Shown here one piece after another: positions 11,280 through 21,300 of a stretch of DNA of 64,000 nt. Position 1 is the first letter of the stretch. Each line of letters starts with the position of its first letter. The stretch is from Scilla litardierei (lineage: Eukaryota; Streptophyta; Magnoliopsida; Asparagales; Asparagaceae). Location: the NCBI GenBank assembly GCA_030789695.1, contig CM061140.1, positions 86,614,422 to 86,678,421 on the forward strand, given 5' to 3'. The position numbers and the translations under genes are program-made. The notes beneath the pieces were generated by a model. The model was given only the letters and a program-made list of their open reading frames with translations, was not told the DNA's origin and did no database searches.

Positions 11280-11297
11280 CATGGGAGGCAACCCATG
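11280..11297 (+). other. Conserved stem-loop with AGGCAA loop, after integrase
   Basis: A perfect 6-bp stem CATGGG/CCCATG encloses the loop AGGCAA, about 45 bases after the pol stop. All three outer base pairs differ from the family A stem (GTCGGG/CCCGAC) while pairing is kept. This is compensatory change with an unchanged loop. Confidence 0.7.
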
Positions 11298-11432
11298 CTC
11301 TAAATCTCTATCTCCAATTTTTGGAATTATTTCTAACTTTATTTTATCTATTTTTGATAAATAAATCCAGACGCAAGAACTTCCGTTGAGGACTGAGGCC
11401 ATGTGTGCATTTTTTGCAGGAAACAAGACCCC

Positions 11433-11776
11433 AACCGATCGGGTAATAACTCACCCGATCAGTTGGGATGTATCAGCTAAATTGCCGTATCAGTTACTTA
11501 ACGAACCGATCGGGTGAAGACAGCCGAGACCGGGTCGCTGACCGTGTGGGTAGAGCTGAACTTTCGGGAAATTTGGAGATCACATCAACCGATCGGTTGA
11601 GTAATACCGCGGACGGGTGAGTGGCCGGGTGAAATATCACATGTTCTCGGGAAAGATTTGGGAAGTGGTCAACCGATCGGGTGACCTTCACCCGATCGGT
11701 TCACATGTAGCTGTTGGCCGACAGGAAATTTTCGAAATTCGTCCACCCGATCGGGTGAGAACTCACCCGATCGGTT
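11433..11776. repeat. Internal array of ACCGATCGG palindromes, family B copy 1
   Basis: At least seven copies of AACCGATCGG(G/T)T(G) or its complement occur in 345 bases. Several form head-to-head pairs, for example 11668-11704, where AACCGATCGGGTGA and TCACCCGATCGGTT are only about 3 bases apart. The array sits between pol and the ORF1 position and is followed at 11790 by an AATAAATA box. This is the same geometry as family A but with a different motif. Confidence 0.85.
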
Positions 11777-11789
11777 CAGTTTCGCCCCC

Positions 11790-11797
11790 AATAAATA
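11790..11797 (+). promoter_or_regulatory. Internal TATA-like box, family B copy 1
   Basis: AATAAATA lies 14 bases after the last palindrome of the internal array, where family A has TATATAA or TAATATAAA. It is a weak TATA match and is supported mainly by the parallel layout. Confidence 0.35.
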
Positions 11798-12282
11798 CCA
11801 CTACCGCACGATGGCCGCCACCCGACCCCCAAACTCCCCTTCACGTGATTACCCACCCTCCAACTGTCGAATTGACCTCCTCCATCCAACATACTGCCCC
11901 TAGATCCGCATCCCCACTCACTCCCATACTCCCCCTTCTCCTATTCGCACACCCTCTCCTTCGTCCTCGGAGGATTCCTTCTACCATTATTCACCACCCT
12001 CCTCGCCATCCCCTTATCATTCCACCGCCAGCGACTCCGATTAACTTCCCCCTTCCATTATTTTGGGTGTGTTGTCGTGTTTTGTTCTTGTGTGTGTGCT
12101 TGTTTTATTTTTGTGTGTCGTGTCATTTTCTTTCTTTCTTTTTCTATTTTTCTGTCGTGTGGATTGATTTTGATTTTTCTTTATTTTCATTTTTTCGTAT
12201 CTGTGTTTTCCTTGTTTTTAATTTCTTTTTGTGTCAGTGCATATTCCCCCCCATTTTCATTGCCCTCCGGTACTCACTCTTA
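11798..12282 (+). other. ORF1 position, internally deleted; no coding sequence
   Basis: Only a short C-rich remnant is left, beginning at an ATG near 11811 and opening about 30 codons. Further on, the sequence resembles the 3' end of the ORF1 gene of family B copy 2 (near 54.7 kb, around the GAGGA-rich Ser/Asp/Glu stretch). The conserved ORF1 domain is absent. T-rich sequence fills 12060-12240. Confidence 0.5.
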
Positions 12283-12333
12283 TTGCATTGAGGGCAATGC
12301 AAGCTTCAGCTTGGGGGAGTCGCACTTTGTGCG
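12283..12333 (+). other. Hairpin, extra polypurine tract, hairpin module
   Basis: An 8-bp hairpin (TTGCATTG, loop AGGG, CAATGCAA; 12283-12302) is followed by AGCTTGGGGGAGT (12308-12320). A second hairpin (CGCAC, TTT, GTGCG; 12321-12333) comes next. The purine run copies the true polypurine tract at 13571 but no LTR follows it. Family B copy 2 has the same module at 54334-54384, and family A has a version with different stems at 22907-22954. Confidence 0.7.
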
Positions 12334-13570
12334 TCATTTGAGTCTTTCTTTCTCGTTTTTGTGTTGTTTTCATCGTGGTTTTAATTTTTCTTTTCTTCTT
12401 TTTTATCTCTTTCTCTTAGAGATGAACCCTATGATGAATTGCCACAAAATCACACACACCTAGCATAGCATCGATAATCACACTCACTAACCCTAGGATA
12501 TCGAGTTCTCTTGCATTTCACGCATCGTGGGTCCACTTAGCTTTTTTGTGAGTCGTGTGTCGTGCCTAGCTGTTTGGTGTCCTTCTGCTATGTGATTTTA
12601 CTTTATATACCTATCCAGGATTGACCCCTAGATTATCACGCTTCGATATGAATAATGCGGTATTTGCCTCTCTTGCATGTTTCTGTATGCATGATTATAT
12701 ACATATCGTATGCTTCATTTCGCATGTGTCGGGAGTCCGCAATTAAGGACAAGGATAACTCATTTAGCCCATGCTCTAATTAGCGAGAATAGTTTCCTTT
12801 GCCTAAGTGTCTAGATTCCGATTTTTCTTTTTTGTTTTACTTGGTGCAAATCCCCTCGTCGTGTACCGTTCTCCCACTTGGGAGAGTACACATGTGTATA
12901 GCGAAAAATCCAAAAAAGGAGAAAAGAAAAGAAAAACCCAGAAAGAAAAAAAAATATTGTATAGCCAAAAATCCAAAAAAATACAAAAAACCCAAAACCC
13001 AAAAAAATTCCAGTGTGAATGTCTTACTACTTGCCGAGAATAAAGAGAAGGCGAGAATTTGCACCGACCGTTCTTCCCCACATCATCTCAAACCCCATCG
13101 ATTTTGAAAACACTTGGCTTAGGAACTTTTTAGCTAATATCTAGGCTATAGTGGTGTGATTTCCTTAACCCTAGTTGTGGAGTCTCCGACGCATGATATG
13201 TTTCAATTCTCTCTCTATTCTTATGCATGCCTGAACTACATATATTCACTACCTTACTCGATTCAAATCGATATTTGGGTTATTTCCTGGGTTTGTGTAT
13301 ATCGAGCTTTATCGCACATCGTAGATAGTGACACCGTCTGCTAGCGCACGACCACACTCACTCGCGCTTCACCGCGTGGGCCCACGGCACTTGTCTGGAC
13401 TCGTATTCATTGGTTGTGATTTGGCGTTTGCTTGCTTGGTGTGTCGTTTTCAATTTTGTTGGCCCTGACGGGCGATCTAGGATATAGAGTTTTCTCTTTC
13501 TCTCTTTCTCTCTATTTTCCCCTCCGAGCTCCAACTCTCACTCGTCTCCCTCGAGGACGAGGAAGAGTTC
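12334..13570 (+). other. Family B 3' non-coding region with A-rich tract
   Basis: No credible gene. It contains a purine/A-rich tract at about 12900-13015 on the sense strand and CT-rich sequence just before the polypurine tract. The closely related region of copy 2 is 53065-54330 on the minus strand. Confidence 0.7.
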
Positions 13571-13584
13571 AGCTTGGGGGATTT
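13571..13584 (+). other. 3' polypurine tract, family B copy 1
   Basis: AGCTTGGGGGATTT directly precedes the TG that opens the 3' LTR at 13585. The same sequence precedes the LTRs at 53050 and 21286 on the minus strand. This is the expected priming site for second-strand DNA synthesis. Confidence 0.85.
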
Positions 13585-13832
13585 TGACGTGCGTTTATAT
13601 TTCATATATTTACGCACGTTTTCTTCCGTGTTTTTCTGTATTTTACAACCGTCTTATATTCGTTTTCTAATGTTTTCTTGTTTTCTTTCACTTTTCCGTG
13701 TTTTCCGTGTTTTGCAGGAGTTAACTGGCATTTGGGGGCATAAAACGATGATATCATGTGTCCCCGGAGCAACGGGAGGAGTCACGCGTGATCCTGGGGG
13801 TCAAACGACGAAGATTGCATCTTTCAGCCCCT

Positions 13833-14203
13833 CACCCGGTCGGTTGGTCATCTCCAACCGATCGGGTGATGCACGCGTGCACCACCCGGACGTAGCTTGG
13901 AGCTCACGAGAAGTCACCCGGTCGGTTTAGTGACCGGGTCAAAAGCTCAAAGTCTCTGGAATTCGGAGCTGAATTGCCAACCGATCGGGTGACCTTCACC
14001 TGATCGGTTCACCTATAGCTGAATTTCAACAGCCAAGACACGAAGATCCAACCGGTCTCCTCACCCGGTCGGCACCAAGATCGAACCGACCGCATCCAAG
14101 ATCCAACCGACCGGTTCATCTAGACCGGTTGAAACCCCGCATTTCGCTGTAATTTTGTGAAGCGGTTCACCTGATCGGGTGACTTGTCAACCGATCGGGT
14201 GAT
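13833..14203. repeat. LTR array of ACCGATCGG palindromes, family B copy 1
   Basis: Around twelve exact or degenerate sites of the form AACCGATCGGGTG, CACCCGGTCGGTT or their complements lie in 370 bases, ending 10 bases before the TATA box. Several are paired head to head with short spacers. Confidence 0.85.
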
Positions 14204-14212
14204 GTCGTTTTC

Positions 14213-14220
14213 TATAAATA
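14213..14220 (+). promoter_or_regulatory. LTR TATA box, family B copy 1
   Basis: TATAAATA lies immediately downstream of the palindrome array. The same box is found at 52334-52341 on the minus strand in copy 2. Confidence 0.65.
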
Positions 14221-15150
14221 GAGCCATAGGTTTCCCAGATTCGGGAGTTGGTTATTTTTTACTGTTTTCTTCATTTTGTGACGGCTATAATTTTCCAGTT
14301 TTTGTAAGTTTTCAGATCTTTGTAAAACTTTAGTATTATCTTAATTGCTTTACTACCATTGCATTTCTATTGTCTGATCATGATTTTTACGGTTCATTTT
14401 CGTTTAGATTCTTTTTTACTAAATATGTGTGAGTAGTTCCCAAATCTGGGATTTTGGCGGAAACCCCTTCGTGGGCTCTTCGCGATGCGTCCATAGGGTT
14501 AGGAAATCGATAGGGATTAGGAATCTAACGGTTACGCGGGGTGTTTTATTGTCATCGGCGGGAAAAAGACCGCCTTTGACCGTTGGGCCAAGGGGGAATA
14601 AACTTGGCGGTTGACTCCCTAGCCATAGCTCACGCCCTTAGCGTAGACGTCGAATCCTAGCGCGCGGGAGCAGCAGGATGAGACGTAGGGACTTATCGTT
14701 GCGAGCTTAGTGCTCCCGGAGTCGATCAATGTTAATGGACACGGGAGTGCCCACTGATCGAACCCGGGAAGTCCGGCGTATCATCCTGGGCACCGACCGG
14801 AATATCGGGCTCATGGGATGCCGGTACCACTTTCAAAGGCAACGTCTCACCATTAGACCCTAATTCCGATCTCCATCCTACCCGTAGGCCGTATCGGCGA
14901 GAGTCGCTCGTTGGGGTGGAAACCAAAGTCCCGGGGTTTTCCTTCATATTGTCTATACCTTGCATTCCTTTACCGTGACAACCCATCATTCGATCTGGGC
15001 TAGCTCGCCCATGGGGTGATTTTGATCCTCTTTGACACAAGCACATCCACGCATCCCTGAGTTCGACCCCCCAAGCCACACTACAACACCGTGTGCTTGC
15101 GGTTACAAATATTTAAATTCCCACGCCCCCGTTCGCATCATTGCACAACA

Positions 15151-16528
15151 TCCGGCGCGCAGACGCGCGCCCGACGGGGGCCGGTCAATTTCATAGTGAA
15201 AATTTGAGTTAGAAGTTTCTAACTCAAGTATCCGGAGGGGATCCAGGTGTTTGGGACGTAGGATCACCGGGAACAAGTCGGGGAGACTTGGGGGGATCCG
15301 AACCCGTTATATCGTCTGTTTGCGATTGCATTTCTTTGTTGTCAATATTTACATTTCTGCATTGTTGGTTGAGTTTGCAAGATAATTAGGAATTATCTTC
15401 TTAATTATTTTAAAGTACTATTCACCCCACTCTAGTACTTGTGCAGTAGCTACGTAGGGCATTACAATCAAGACCAGGTTTTCTTCAGGGAAAAAGATAA
15501 AAATTGTAATTTCATCCCAATATTTAACCAAAAAGGGTAAAAAATTCAATACCAGTTGAAATATGAGATTTTGGCATCATGGTCTCAGTCTGTGACATTG
15601 TCGTAATCGTCTTCCTAGCACGCGAAGCAAATCGAGATAGAGGGGGGCTCAAGAACACTCTGTCCTTTATCAAGAAAATGGGTAAAAATTGAATTAACAT
15701 AATGAACGGTGACAGATGGTGACAGATGTGATGAGAGAGCACCCAGCTGCAAGGAATGCAACATGAACAACGAACGACATCTTGTCGTTTGGTCGAGAAG
15801 ACCAAATCCCAGCCCATTTTGAGCTCTTCGTCTCCAGGGGACGGTGTGAGATCAAGTATTCAGTTTCCCTGTAAAAATGCTTGATTCTTTTTTTTGGTAT
15901 AAGAGGATATATGCTTGATTTAAGTAAGAGAAAAAATGGAGCGATGGAACTTCGTCTGGGGAACTTGATAGCACCTCAGATTTAGCAAACAAAATTTGTT
16001 TTCAAAATTTGATAGCTCCTCGATCATTTGTTTTCAAAAAATTTGGGGAGCAAAGTTAGGGTTTTCCCACCAGTTTTGTTTTCCCCCCAAAGCCCTAACG
16101 TTTGGTTAACCTTTGTGTTTTCAAATTTTGTGTTTTCCAAACTAAACTCCCCCCACACTTGTCATAGTCATCAATTTTGTTTATCACAGTCATCATTTTT
16201 TTGTCCACATAGGACAAACCCTGCCACGTAGGACGAACATTCAAAATATGTTCTCAAATGTAATATAGATATGTCTCCTCATTTGTCATATTATTATTTT
16301 GCATATTTTATTTCATTTATATCTCCCTTTGTCATTAGCAAAAAGTATGGGAGTGACTCAATATACAATGTAAATTCAAAAATTGTGTGTCACATTTTTT
16401 CAACAAAATATTAAAATACGTTCCTTTCTTAATGAATTGAGATAAGAATTCATTTACATATCCGAAAAGATTTAAATCGTGTTGAAAGCATCAAGGTGAC
16501 TCAATATAGTAATCGTATCCATCAAGTG

Positions 16529-16600
<72 letters not shown>

Positions 16601-17213
16601 TATACATTTGACAGCGATTTTTGAATCCTAGGGCTGACTAGGACAAACTGGTTGATAAAAGACGGTCTGGATTTAATCTTGCTGAATCGATGGTTGAGAT
16701 TAAACTTTGGGATGAATGGTTTGTATTTTAACACATACTTTTTATATTTGAGGGTCCCATTTGATAGCAACAGACTTTTAAACTCAACATTTTAAATCAT
16801 TTTCGGGTAAGAGAAAGAGGGATATCAAAAGACTTTTTTTTGGGAAGATAAAGAGGGATATCAACTGATTTTTGGGGAAGAGAAAGATGCTTTTTTAGAA
16901 GAGAACTTCCCAAAACGGCTCTTGCTCTTCCCCAAAAAAGTAGCACAACCCCATAAACCCATCTCCATTTATCAATATAAATAGAAATGCCTGCCTGTAC
17001 GTACGAACTGCATTAACTCCAGCACTAGCAAGTTAAATTTGTTGACGGGACTGGTCAGCACCAATCTCGGTGCTGTTCTCGGGACTGGCTCTTTAGTTTT
17101 AGGGTATAAATTGACTTTAACGTGCAGACACAGGAAAGAGGAGCACGATTAAAACCCCGGGTCATGCCAGCCCTTCCCCTGGGTCTTCCCCACCCCCGCA
17201 TCATTCACAAGCC
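15151..17213. other. Unassigned spacer with AT/CT microsatellite
   Basis: No gene recognised. The 15151-15470 part has a small inverted repeat (GAGTTAGAA/TTTCTAACTC near 15207) and may be an old LTR end, but I cannot prove it. An (AT)n-(CT)n microsatellite occupies about 16532-16599. A TATA-like TATAAATAG lies at about 16976-16984. Confidence 0.5.
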
Positions 17214-17582
17214 ATGGACCCATATTTGATAAAGGCAATGATTCATGTCGTCAAGGTGGCGGTGCGAGAGGAGTTTCAGTCGAGGTTTGATTCAACCTCG
17301 CCGGCCGTCGCTCACTCGCGTCGCGGTAGAGTGGAGAAGCATTCGCCTCCGCCTGGGAGTGGTGCTCCGGTGGCCGAGTCCGTTCCTGAGAAGGGAGTCC
17401 TTGCTCTTGAAGCTGGGAACCCGACAGAGGCCACATTCGTCTCCATCCCCGAGCACAACCCAGGTGACACTAATTTTACGACAACTCAGCTTTCAACGAA
17501 GCCGCAGCTGGCCACACTAAGGGGCGCCATGCCGGCGCTGCACACGCCACAGGGATGCCAGAGGGGCACAGAGGAGGAGTGA
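17214..17582 (+). CDS. Hypothetical 122-aa ORF, possibly a captured gene fragment
   Basis: The ORF opens MDPYLIKAMIHVVKVAVREEF with no domain that I recognise. The N-terminal 25 residues could form a helix, and the remainder is Ser/Pro/Thr-rich and low in complexity. A TATA-like box lies about 235 bases upstream, and base composition is more GC-rich than the flanks. It lies in spacer that may belong to a Helitron, a class known to capture gene fragments. It could equally be a chance ORF. Confidence 0.25.
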   Translation: MDPYLIKAMIHVVKVAVREEFQSRFDSTSPAVAHSRRGRVEKHSPPPGSGAPVAESVPEKGVLALEAGNPTEATFVSIPEHNPGDTNFTTTQLSTKPQLATLRGAMPALHTPQGCQRGTEEE

Positions 17583-19089
17583 CCGGGCGTTGCGTAAAGG
17601 AATATTCGACTGGCTTTACGGCGAATTCTCATCTCTCGATCATCGAATATGCAGTGATTTTGGTTGAAGTAAAAAAAGACATAAATAATAATTTCAGTGA
17701 AGAATATTGATCTTCGATCTATCAGTTTTAAGCTTACAGTGAATCTCAAACAACCTTCAAAACTATACATGCTCAACTACTTTCATACAAAACCCATCTT
17801 TAGCAAGGCCGGGCTTGGTGCTCAAAGTCAAATATATGAAGGAAGAAGAACTAACAAAATTTCATTTCAGCTTTGGGTTGTAATGCATCAGGCGACCATC
17901 ATGCGTTGCAATTTAAACCCTCTTTCAAAAACCAAGCCATCGATTACTCTGCGCTCATTGCTGGTCTCTGCTTCCAATTTAAACCCTCTCTCAAAAGATC
18001 GAGGACGACGAGTTGGGTGTTTTTAGCGAGGAGGGGGTGATGATGAAGATATATACGAGTACTGGCCATGATGGTCGGCATTGAAGGCTGCAGCGAGGAG
18101 GCGGGGGAGGTGTTGCCCCAAGTCGTGAGGGTTCTCAAGGAGTTGGACGATCGTGTCAGGGGGATGTTTTGTTACCGGTAGGTAGCATTTGATCAGCTTC
18201 ATTTGCTAATCAAGCTATTTTTATTTTTATTTTCTCCCTTCTTCTTTTGTGGTACCTTGGGTGATGTAAAATATTGAAGCAGATGAAATAGAAATTATGT
18301 TCGTTTATATCTTTCCACCTTTCAGTTGTCAGAGGAATATACATAGGAAAGGAGCTTAATTATGATTTATTTCTTCTGCTTTTAATTTTTTTATAAAAAA
18401 ATTGTTGTATCGTTTCAATTAGTTAAAATTTTGCAGAGTATTTTGGGCATTTGTGGTGTTTCCATCCTCTATTTGAGGAGCTCAAAAGGCTACTGGAATT
18501 GAAATCACTCAAACTATCTGTGATTTTCCAATGTTATAAATTCACTCATGCAGTCATGCTGTAAATTTTTGTACATATAAAAATTCCCTCTCATCCTTTC
18601 ATAAATTCAACTAAATACACACACTCACAACCTTTACACAACATTTAAAATATTTTTGTGATGCAAAAATATTTTTTAAGCGTGTGTGCAAGCTTCAACT
18701 AATAGCTTTAACTATACTCATACTATACTTGGGAGTCTTGGTGTCTTCCTTTAAGTTTCGTCAATTTGTCTTGAAGTCTTTGGACTCCACAAATCCTTGA
18801 ATAGGCTTCAAGTCTTCAATGTTGAGCTCCAATCCATAGGCTCTTCATACTTCAAGTTTTAACTTCATGTCAACATCATATTTGAGCTTGAGTTGACCAT
18901 TGCTGACTTAGTTATCTACATTCACAAATTATCTCACAAAAATATCATTAACAGCTTTAATTATTTGCTTATCATCAAAACTAACCTAGGGTTGATACAA
19001 TAACCATCATTCTCTCCTTTTTTCATGATGGTAAATAATTTAATATATAAAAATGAAATTACAAAGATAAGATACCTACCCCCCTACAA
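17583..19089. other. AT-rich spacer with a possible exon-like fragment at 18067-18176
   Basis: From the ATG near 18067 an open stretch of about 36 codons (VGIEGCSEEAGEVLPQVVRVL) runs to a good plant 5' splice-site match (GTAGGTAGC near 18178) and then into a T-rich, intron-like sequence. A 20-base motif is repeated at about 17910 and 17978. No product is recognised. Confidence 0.3.
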
Positions 19090-19109
19090 TGATGCATGGT
19101 GTTAACAAA

Positions 19110-19366
19110 ATCTTTCAACTCTCCCTACATCTAGGGATGAGAATGGGCATGCCCAAAGCCCGATTGGGCTTCGAATTGGGCATGCCACATCCTCATCCCT
19201 ACACATCCTTCACTAATTCTTCTGGAATTAGTGAAGGATGTGATGATGATGTGGCATGCCCAATTGGAAGCCCAATCGGGCTTTGGACATGCCCATTCTC
19301 ATCCATACCTGCATCAAGCGGAACAACAAATCTCAGGGTATTTTTACACCTGGAGAGTTGAAAGAT
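19110..19366. repeat. Long foldback (MITE-like or hairpin-forming element)
   Basis: Arms at about 19141-19219 and 19225-19300 are near-perfect complements over about 75 bases, with a 5-base loop and one small bulge. An outer inverted pair, ATCTTTCAACTCTCC and GGAGAGTTGAAAGAT, lies at 19110-19124 and 19352-19366. A direct repeat of about 36 bases (GTTAACAAAATCTTTCAACT) flanks it at 19093-19127 and 19369-19402. The near-identical arms suggest recent origin or maintenance by repair. It could be a MITE or a small-RNA precursor. Confidence 0.65.
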
Positions 19367-19463
19367 GAGGCATGATGTTAACAAAATCTTTCAACTCCCC
19401 CTAAAATTTAGCCCGGCGCCCGCTAAATTTTTTTACGCTAATTTGTTATTTCGCGCCTAAAGC

Positions 19464-19468
19464 ACGGG
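19464..19468. repeat. Target site duplication ACGGG, left
   Basis: ACGGG immediately precedes the TG of the LTR at 19469 and is repeated at 31468-31472 directly after the CA of the other LTR. A five-base duplication is as expected for a Ty3 integrase. Confidence 0.9.
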
Positions 19469-19828
19469 TGATCGCGCCCCGGCGTACACGTCCCGAGGCG
19501 ACGGTTGTAGTTTTACCGCAAGCGAACGGTATAGCGGCGAGCGGGTATCGAACACAGGGAGGACGAATGACCGTGCTTGCTCCTAATCAACCTGGCTATT
19601 CAGAGGGATAATTGCCTTGGGCGATCCTGTCACAATCGTCAGACAAAAGTGCAAAATATCAAATCAAATAGAGAACGCCTAGGGAATGGGGAATCCCCAC
19701 TACTCACCGTATTTCACAATTGTGGTTTGCCGGTATCGAAATCGCTAGGATGAGAATTCGGATGAACTAGTTGCAACTAAATGTGGAACCAGGCTCACGC
19801 TCTCGCGCTGTTGCCGGTCTATAGCTAT

Positions 19829-20128
19829 CCTGGGTTTGGGTCCAATCTCTTGCAAACCCTAGCCTAGGGAAGCTAGCATTAGGATCAACATCATCGTCCA
19901 ATTGCGCACCGAGCCCAATCTCTTGCAAACTCGGTCCACAATCTAGATTAGGATAGTTCCTACCCGTCCAATCTCTTGCAAATGGGTATCGGCACGGAAT
20001 TGCAACCGGAGATCCTAGCATCGGTCCAATTTCTTGCAAACCGATACTTCGAAAATCCGACTCCAACCCAATTCGGATTTCTAGGGCTTCCCATCGAATT
20101 GGGATCCAATCTCTTGCAAATCCCAATT
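19829..20128 (-). repeat. Five-hairpin array with invariant loop, 3' LTR of copy 2
   Basis: Five units as in 6514-6812. The third stem is TACCCGT/ATGGGTA, so a G-T pair is kept, and the fifth is AATTGGGAT/ATCCCAATT, perfect over 9 bp. The fourth loop has one change (CCAATTTCTTGCAA). Confidence 0.85.
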
Positions 20129-20609
20129 GATGTGAATACCTAGCTATCCGTAGTAATTCGATCCCAATCTAATCCCTAATAACAATCCTGGCTCAATTCC
20201 TACCAATTCTACACAAAAACGAAATTGGGCTCGTAGGGTTCATCCCCACGCCCCAAGACGTGGAGACTACTCACTAATCATAGCAATAGCACAATAATTG
20301 GCAAAGAAATAGACAATGGAATTCATCACAACTATGATATAAACAATAAAAATAGAGTTTTTGTGGAAGAGAAGTGCAAACCAATGTAGATCTTCAATCA
20401 ACCCAACAAAAATCCAAGTTTTTCTCTTCACCAATCACAATTAATAAAGCTAAAAAGTAGACTCAAAAAGCTGCAAAAAATCTGAGAGGTGGCTCACAAA
20501 ACTAGGGTAAAAACAGAGCTTAAATAGCCCCAAAAATCGTCTAAAAATCCTGACCAAAACACCCCTGCACAGCCTGTTTTCCGCAAATTTCGCTACAGGC
20601 AGCGCATCG

Positions 20610-20992
20610 CACTCGGCCGAGTGACAAAAGTCGCTCGGCCGAGTGAAAACCCTGTCAATTTTCCAGTAAGTCGGGGACTTCAGGGGTCTTCAGTTCGGGG
20701 GTGGCTCGGCCGAGTGAGTTGTCGTCACTCGGCCGATGGCTTCACTTCACTCGGGCGGACGGGATTTGCCACTCGGCCGAGTGGGTCTTCTGAAGCTCAG
20801 ATGGCCGAAAAACAGTAACTTCGGTCTTTTTGAGGGCCTTCGTCTGGGCGCCACTCGGGCGGACGTGGTATCGTCACTCGGCCGATGTGGTCTCCGTCGC
20901 TCGGCCGAGTACACATGGAAGTCGTGTCTGAACGGGTCGGCCGAGCAGTGTCTCGCTGGTCGGCCGAGTGGCTCCTCCACTCGGCCGAGTGG
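20610..20992. repeat. LTR palindrome array, 3' LTR of copy 2
   Basis: About a dozen copies of CTCGGCCGAG or close variants, including exact 14-mers at 20610-20623 and 20770-20783. The array ends about 85 bases from the TATA-like box. Confidence 0.85.
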
Positions 20993-21286
20993 GACACAAA
21001 AAATGCCCAAACTGGTCGTTTTGGCCTCCTCGTCGCTCCGGCGACGTCCATTCTTCTTCCGCTCCTCTCCAACAGCAAAATACCCCTCGGGGAGGTCGTC
21101 GGTGGCCGTCTAGATTACACGCATCTCGAGATCACTCCTAATCGCGCCAAATCACCTGAAATGCGACAAAAACAACAAATCATGAAAAGCATCGCAATAT
21201 CGTCGATATATCGTGAAAAACATGATTTGGGCGATCAAAATGGCATGCAAACATGCGGGAAAAGGGTGTAAAATAAGGAGTGATCA

Positions 21287-21300
21287 AAATCCCCCAAGCT
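21287..21300 (-). other. 3' polypurine tract, family A copy 2
   Basis: The minus strand reads AAGCTTGGGGGATTT directly before the TG of the 3' LTR. This confirms that the element runs on the minus strand. Confidence 0.85.

Larger units (their letters stand above)
7972..15150 (+). mobile_element. Athila-type LTR retrotransposon, family B copy 1 (5' part missing)
   Basis: The plus-strand order is RT, RNase H, integrase, AGGCAA stem-loop, palindrome array with TATA-like box, a deleted ORF1 region, A-rich tract, polypurine tract and 3' LTR. The left part is cut by insertion of family A copy 1 and lies beyond the window, if it survives. The right boundary is approximate. Similarity to the intact family B LTR at 51390-53050 is lost near 15150, about 15-20 bases before the expected LTR end. 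The pol frame carries several stops and two frameshifts, so this is an old copy. Confidence 0.85.
13585..15150 (+). repeat. 3' LTR of family B copy 1
   Basis: Opens with TGACGTGCG after the polypurine tract and aligns with the reverse-oriented LTR at 51390-53050. It contains a palindrome array (13833-14203), a TATA box (TATAAATA, 14213-14220) and a conserved U5 end (GCTTGCGGTTACAAATATTT near 15098). The last 15-20 bases expected from copy 2 are not recognisable, so the right end is approximate. Confidence 0.8.
19469..21286 (-). repeat. 3' LTR of family A copy 2
   Basis: Bounded by TG and CA (TGATCG to GTGATCA) next to the left TSD. It contains the hairpin array (19829-20128), TATA-like box (about 20520-20527) and palindrome array (20610-20992). 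It is identical in length to the 5' LTR at 29650-31467. Confidence 0.95.

Noticed and set aside
12803..13081. Several overlapping Phe/Lys-rich frames around 12800-13100 and 53580-53940
   Set aside because: Produced by the A-rich/T-rich tract. No consistent frame between the two copies.
15073..15110. Pol III B-box-like GTTCGANNC near the U5 end of Athila LTRs (also near 19552, 51486)
   Set aside because: A short motif without a convincing A box, and not kept in family A copy 1 (GTTCGATAT).
16590..16600. TCTATTATAC as the missing Helitron 5' end
   Set aside because: The start is embedded in a CT microsatellite, so the TC end cannot be distinguished from the repeat.
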